Source of the DNA: Bacteroidia bacterium
GTDB taxonomy: Bacteria; Bacteroidota; Bacteroidia; B-17B0; Aurantibacillaceae
Length of the DNA stretch: 8,574 bases
Assembly (NCBI GenBank): GCA_026418315.1
Contig: JAOABO010000078.1
Span: forward strand, 1-8,574
Direction of reading: 5' to 3'
The notes beneath the pieces were generated by a model that did not search any database, was not told the origin of the DNA, and saw only the letters and a program-made list of their open reading frames with translations. The position numbers were made by a program, and so were the translations under genes. Positions 6,399 through 8,574 of the stretch are shown here, piece after piece; position 1 is the stretch's first letter; the number at the start of each line of letters is the position of its first letter.

Positions 6399-7862
6399 AT
6401 GCATGAAAATTGCCTAAATATCGTATGGATAAAAAAAGATTTCAGAATAATAGATAATGAGCTTTTTTGTTTAGCAGAAAAAGAGAATAACCACTACATC
6501 ATAGTTAGTTTAATAGAGCCAGATTTATTGAATTCACCAGATAGAAGCAGTCGCTTTTGGAAAATGTTTTTTAGAAATGCACAAACCCTCAATGAGTTAT
6601 TGGAAAAAAAATACAATAAGCGGTTGCACATTCTCTTTGCTAACATACAAGATGTTCTTGTTTTCTTAATTAAAAATAATTATCGGGTAAACAAACTATT
6701 CGCCTATAGAGAGCATGGAACACATCTTACGTTCATAAGAGACAAAAAAGTTCATCAATTATGCAAAAAGGAAAACATTCGTTTTATTGAAATAGCCCAA
6801 GACGGAATAGCAAGAGGTAGTGAGTCAATCAAGACAAATGAAGAGATACTCCATATTCACTACCATGAACCTGTTTTAGAGCCAAGGATAAAATTAAGTG
6901 TTTATATAAATGAGCTAGAAAAAAAATTTTCCATTCCGCAAGATGTTTTACACTATTTTAATCAAGATAAGGTAAACATTAAAGTTGGAGAAGATAATGC
7001 TAAGTATGCTTTAGATGATTTCTTAAAAAATAAGATTCACAACTACTTACCTACAATTTCAAAGCCCTTTTTGAGTTATCATTATTCCTCTCGGTTATCA
7101 CATTTTCTCTCCTTTGGCAACATCAGTGTGAGATATATTTTACAAAAAATTTCAAGTGAAAAATTCGATAACACTACTGATAGAAACATAAAAGCTTTTA
7201 TTAGTAGATTATTTTGGCGTAGGCATTTTATTCAAAAATTTGAAAAAGATCATTATAATTACGAGTATAAAGCTGTTCATCCCGCTTTCAATGACCTTCC
7301 AATTAAAAGAAATGATGAATACATAGAGAGATGGAAATCAGGGAAAACGGGTATACCTATCATAGATGCTTGTATGAGACAATTAATAGAAACAGGATGG
7401 CTTAATTTCAGAATGAGGGCAATGTTAGTATCTTTTTTTGTATTTCATTTAGAGCAAGATTGGAGAGAATCTCAATATCACCTTGCACGACTGTTTATTG
7501 ATTACGAACCTGGAATCCATTTTTGTCAAATGCAAATGCAAGCAGGAGTCACGGGTTATAATACAATTAGAATGTACAATCCTGTAAAGCAAAGTCTGGA
7601 AAACGATAAAGAAGCAAAGTTTATATTAAAATGGGTACCCGAACTAAAACACCTACCCAAAGAACTCATTCATTGTCCATGGAAACTAAATAAAATGGAA
7701 CAAATATTTTACAGATTTGAATTAGGAAAAGATTACCCCAAACCCATCATCGACATTGATAATCATGTACCAAATTTGAATAAATATTTATGGGAATTAA
7801 AGAAAAATAAATCTGTAAAACAGATAAGTCAGGAATTACTTAAAAAGCATAATAAAACATAA
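6399..7862 (+). CDS. DNA photolyase/cryptochrome-family flavoprotein, non-classical subfamily
   Basis: Cryptochrome/photolyase proteins use light and FADH- to split UV-induced pyrimidine dimers, or act as light sensors. Seen: 487 residues. The antenna domain (about 5-135) starts with WIKKDFRIIDNELF (10-23), the counterpart of WFRxDLRxxDN. The FAD domain has SSRLSHFLSFGNISVR (230-245), FISRLFWRRHFIQKFE (267-282), TGIPIIDACMRQLIETGW (317-334), DYEPGIHF and RMYNPVKQ (368-398), and KWVPEL (411-416). Active-site segments differ from CPD photolyases: TGW is followed by LNFRMR where those have MHNRLR. QMQMQ (377-381) replaces the WQW of the NNGGWQW block. It is therefore not a standard class I CPD enzyme and does not look like a DASH cryptochrome. 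It begins 1 bp after the PhrB-like gene. These two are different CPF branches, not a tandem duplication. Fold certain, lesion specificity unknown. Confidence 0.9.
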   Translation: MHENCLNIVWIKKDFRIIDNELFCLAEKENNHYIIVSLIEPDLLNSPDRSSRFWKMFFRNAQTLNELLEKKYNKRLHILFANIQDVLVFLIKNNYRVNKLFAYREHGTHLTFIRDKKVHQLCKKENIRFIEIAQDGIARGSESIKTNEEILHIHYHEPVLEPRIKLSVYINELEKKFSIPQDVLHYFNQDKVNIKVGEDNAKYALDDFLKNKIHNYLPTISKPFLSYHYSSRLSHFLSFGNISVRYILQKISSEKFDNTTDRNIKAFISRLFWRRHFIQKFEKDHYNYEYKAVHPAFNDLPIKRNDEYIERWKSGKTGIPIIDACMRQLIETGWLNFRMRAMLVSFFVFHLEQDWRESQYHLARLFIDYEPGIHFCQMQMQAGVTGYNTIRMYNPVKQSLENDKEAKFILKWVPELKHLPKELIHCPWKLNKMEQIFYRFELGKDYPKPIIDIDNHVPNLNKYLWELKKNKSVKQISQELLKKHNKT

Positions 7863-7908
7863 ATATCTTTAATTATTTAGAACAGTAAAATTCAAATATG
7901 TGTTAATG

Positions 7909-7928
7909 TAATTTTTTCAAAAAAATTA
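7909..7928 (+). terminator. AT-only inverted repeat after the photolyase cluster, possible weak terminator
   Basis: TAATTTTTT and AAAAAATTA are perfect 9-bp arms separated by CA, so at most 8 pairs with a 4-base loop. The stem has no GC pairs and would be weak, and such symmetry can arise by chance in AT-rich DNA. Its place between the photolyase stop and the ABC transporter gene is the main reason for listing it. The rest of the 104-bp gap shows no gene. Confidence 0.3.
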
Positions 7929-7942
7929 TGCGTATTTTTTTC

Positions 7943-7950
7943 TTTTTTTG
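7943..7950 (+). promoter_or_regulatory. Possible -7 promoter box for the ABC transporter gene
   Basis: TTTTTTTG followed by CAC differs from TAnnTTTG by one base (T for the A) and lies 16 bp before the ATG at 7967. The TTTGCA context resembles many Bacteroidota start sites. The surrounding T-rich run makes a chance match quite possible. Confidence 0.35.
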
Positions 7951-7966
7951 CACAAAAACATATTAA

Positions 7967-8574
7967 ATGGCTGCTGAAAAAAAACATAATATATGGAATA
8001 GTATATATAACCTATTAAAAATTTATAAGAGAGAAATACTATTAGTATATGGTTTGGGAATAATAATATCTTTTTTATCGCTACTCTTTCCAGTAGGTAT
8101 TCAGTTGTTGATTAACTTTATTCAGGGAGCAAATTACTCTGTTTCTTTGTTTGTAATTATTTTTCTTATATCTGTGTCTATAGTTTTTTCAATGATAGTA
8201 CAAATTAATCAAATCAGAATTATTGAATATATAGAGCAAAAATTGTTTGCAGATTATTCTTTACAGTTTATAGAAAAGTTTCCAAAATTAAATTATCTTG
8301 AAATTATTTATCATAATGCAAGGGATTTGGCCAATCGTTTTTTTGATGTGGTAACCTTACAAAAAATCGTTCAAAAAATATTAATTGACTTTTCATATTC
8401 TTCTATTATTGTATTGCTATCTTTAATATTGCTCTGTTTTTATCATCCTGTTTTTATTGTGTTGGTACTACTCTTGTTTGTTATAATGTATTTTGGGGTA
8501 AAATTTACATTTAATAAAGGGTTAGAAAGTGGCATAGCATATTCAAAATACAAATATGATACAGCATACTGGAT
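7967..8574 (+). CDS. ABC exporter of toxin/type I secretion type, N-terminal membrane part (3' end missing)
   Basis: Seen: 202 codons from an ATG directly preceded by an in-frame TAA, running off the right edge. Hydrophobic segments lie at about 25-50, 57-79 and 143-180 (the last long enough for two helices around FYHP). In between is an amphipathic cytoplasmic stretch with NQIRIIEYIEQKLFADYSLQ (81-100) and the segment ANRFFDVVTLQKIVQKILID (122-141). This pattern is the type-1 ABC transmembrane domain of HlyB/LapB-like exporters; I expect an ATPase domain further on, but it is not in view. The membrane domain starts almost at once, so there is no N-terminal C39 peptidase domain to process a leader. 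In Bacteroidota, relatives are often followed by a HlyD-type membrane-fusion gene. The cargo cannot be told, and nothing links it to the photolyase unit except direction. Confidence 0.82.
   Translation, partial: MAAEKKHNIWNSIYNLLKIYKREILLVYGLGIIISFLSLLFPVGIQLLINFIQGANYSVSLFVIIFLISVSIVFSMIVQINQIRIIEYIEQKLFADYSLQFIEKFPKLNYLEIIYHNARDLANRFFDVVTLQKIVQKILIDFSYSSIIVLLSLILLCFYHPVFIVLVLLLFVIMYFGVKFTFNKGLESGIAYSKYKYDTAYW

Noticed and set aside
4922..7862. Tandem duplication of one photolyase gene
   Set aside because: The two proteins have different N-terminal signatures and different FAD-domain motifs, so they belong to separate CPF branches.

Overview
The window reads as AT-rich chromosomal DNA of a Bacteroidota bacterium, possibly from the Chitinophagales or Sphingobacteriales side, although the rank below phylum is a guess. 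The reasons are the low GC, perfect or near matches to the Bacteroidota -7 promoter box TAnnTTTG, the absence of classical Shine-Dalgarno sequences, separate nuoC and nuoD genes, and protein families typical of that phylum.

The left part (1-3610, all minus strand) is the start of a respiratory complex I operon, nuoA-nuoB-nuoC-nuoD. These genes encode one membrane subunit and three peripheral-arm subunits. NuoB keeps the four cysteines for cluster N2. nuoD is followed, with an 8-bp overlap, by a family 2 glycosyltransferase that runs off the left edge, where nuoE would normally be expected. The nuoC-nuoD junction has an unusually long 194-bp gap containing short open frames of uncertain meaning.

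A 138-bp divergent intergenic region (3611-3748) carries one TAnnTTTG box facing each way. To its right (3749-7862, plus strand) is a tightly packed four-gene unit: a short-chain dehydrogenase-like protein, an SRPBCC (START-like) protein, a cryptochrome/photolyase related to the iron-sulfur bacterial photolyases (PhrB/CryB type), and a second, unrelated-subfamily photolyase/cryptochrome. The junctions are 10 bp, a 4-bp ATGA overlap, and 1 bp, so the genes are very probably co-transcribed. The unit looks like a light-dependent DNA repair or blue-light cassette with two accessory proteins of unknown role.

This cassette is the most interesting part of the window, because three of its proteins depart from the textbook active sites. 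The SDR has Val in place of the catalytic Tyr. The PhrB-like protein has lost at least three of the four cysteines that hold the 4Fe-4S cluster. The second photolyase has Gln/Met where classical CPD photolyases have the flavin-proximal Trp.

After a 104-bp gap with a weak AT-only inverted repeat and a possible promoter, the right end (7967-8574) holds the beginning of an ABC exporter of the type I secretion/toxin-exporter type, without an N-terminal peptidase domain, cut by the window edge. No tRNA, rRNA, CRISPR array, insertion sequence or attachment site was recognised.
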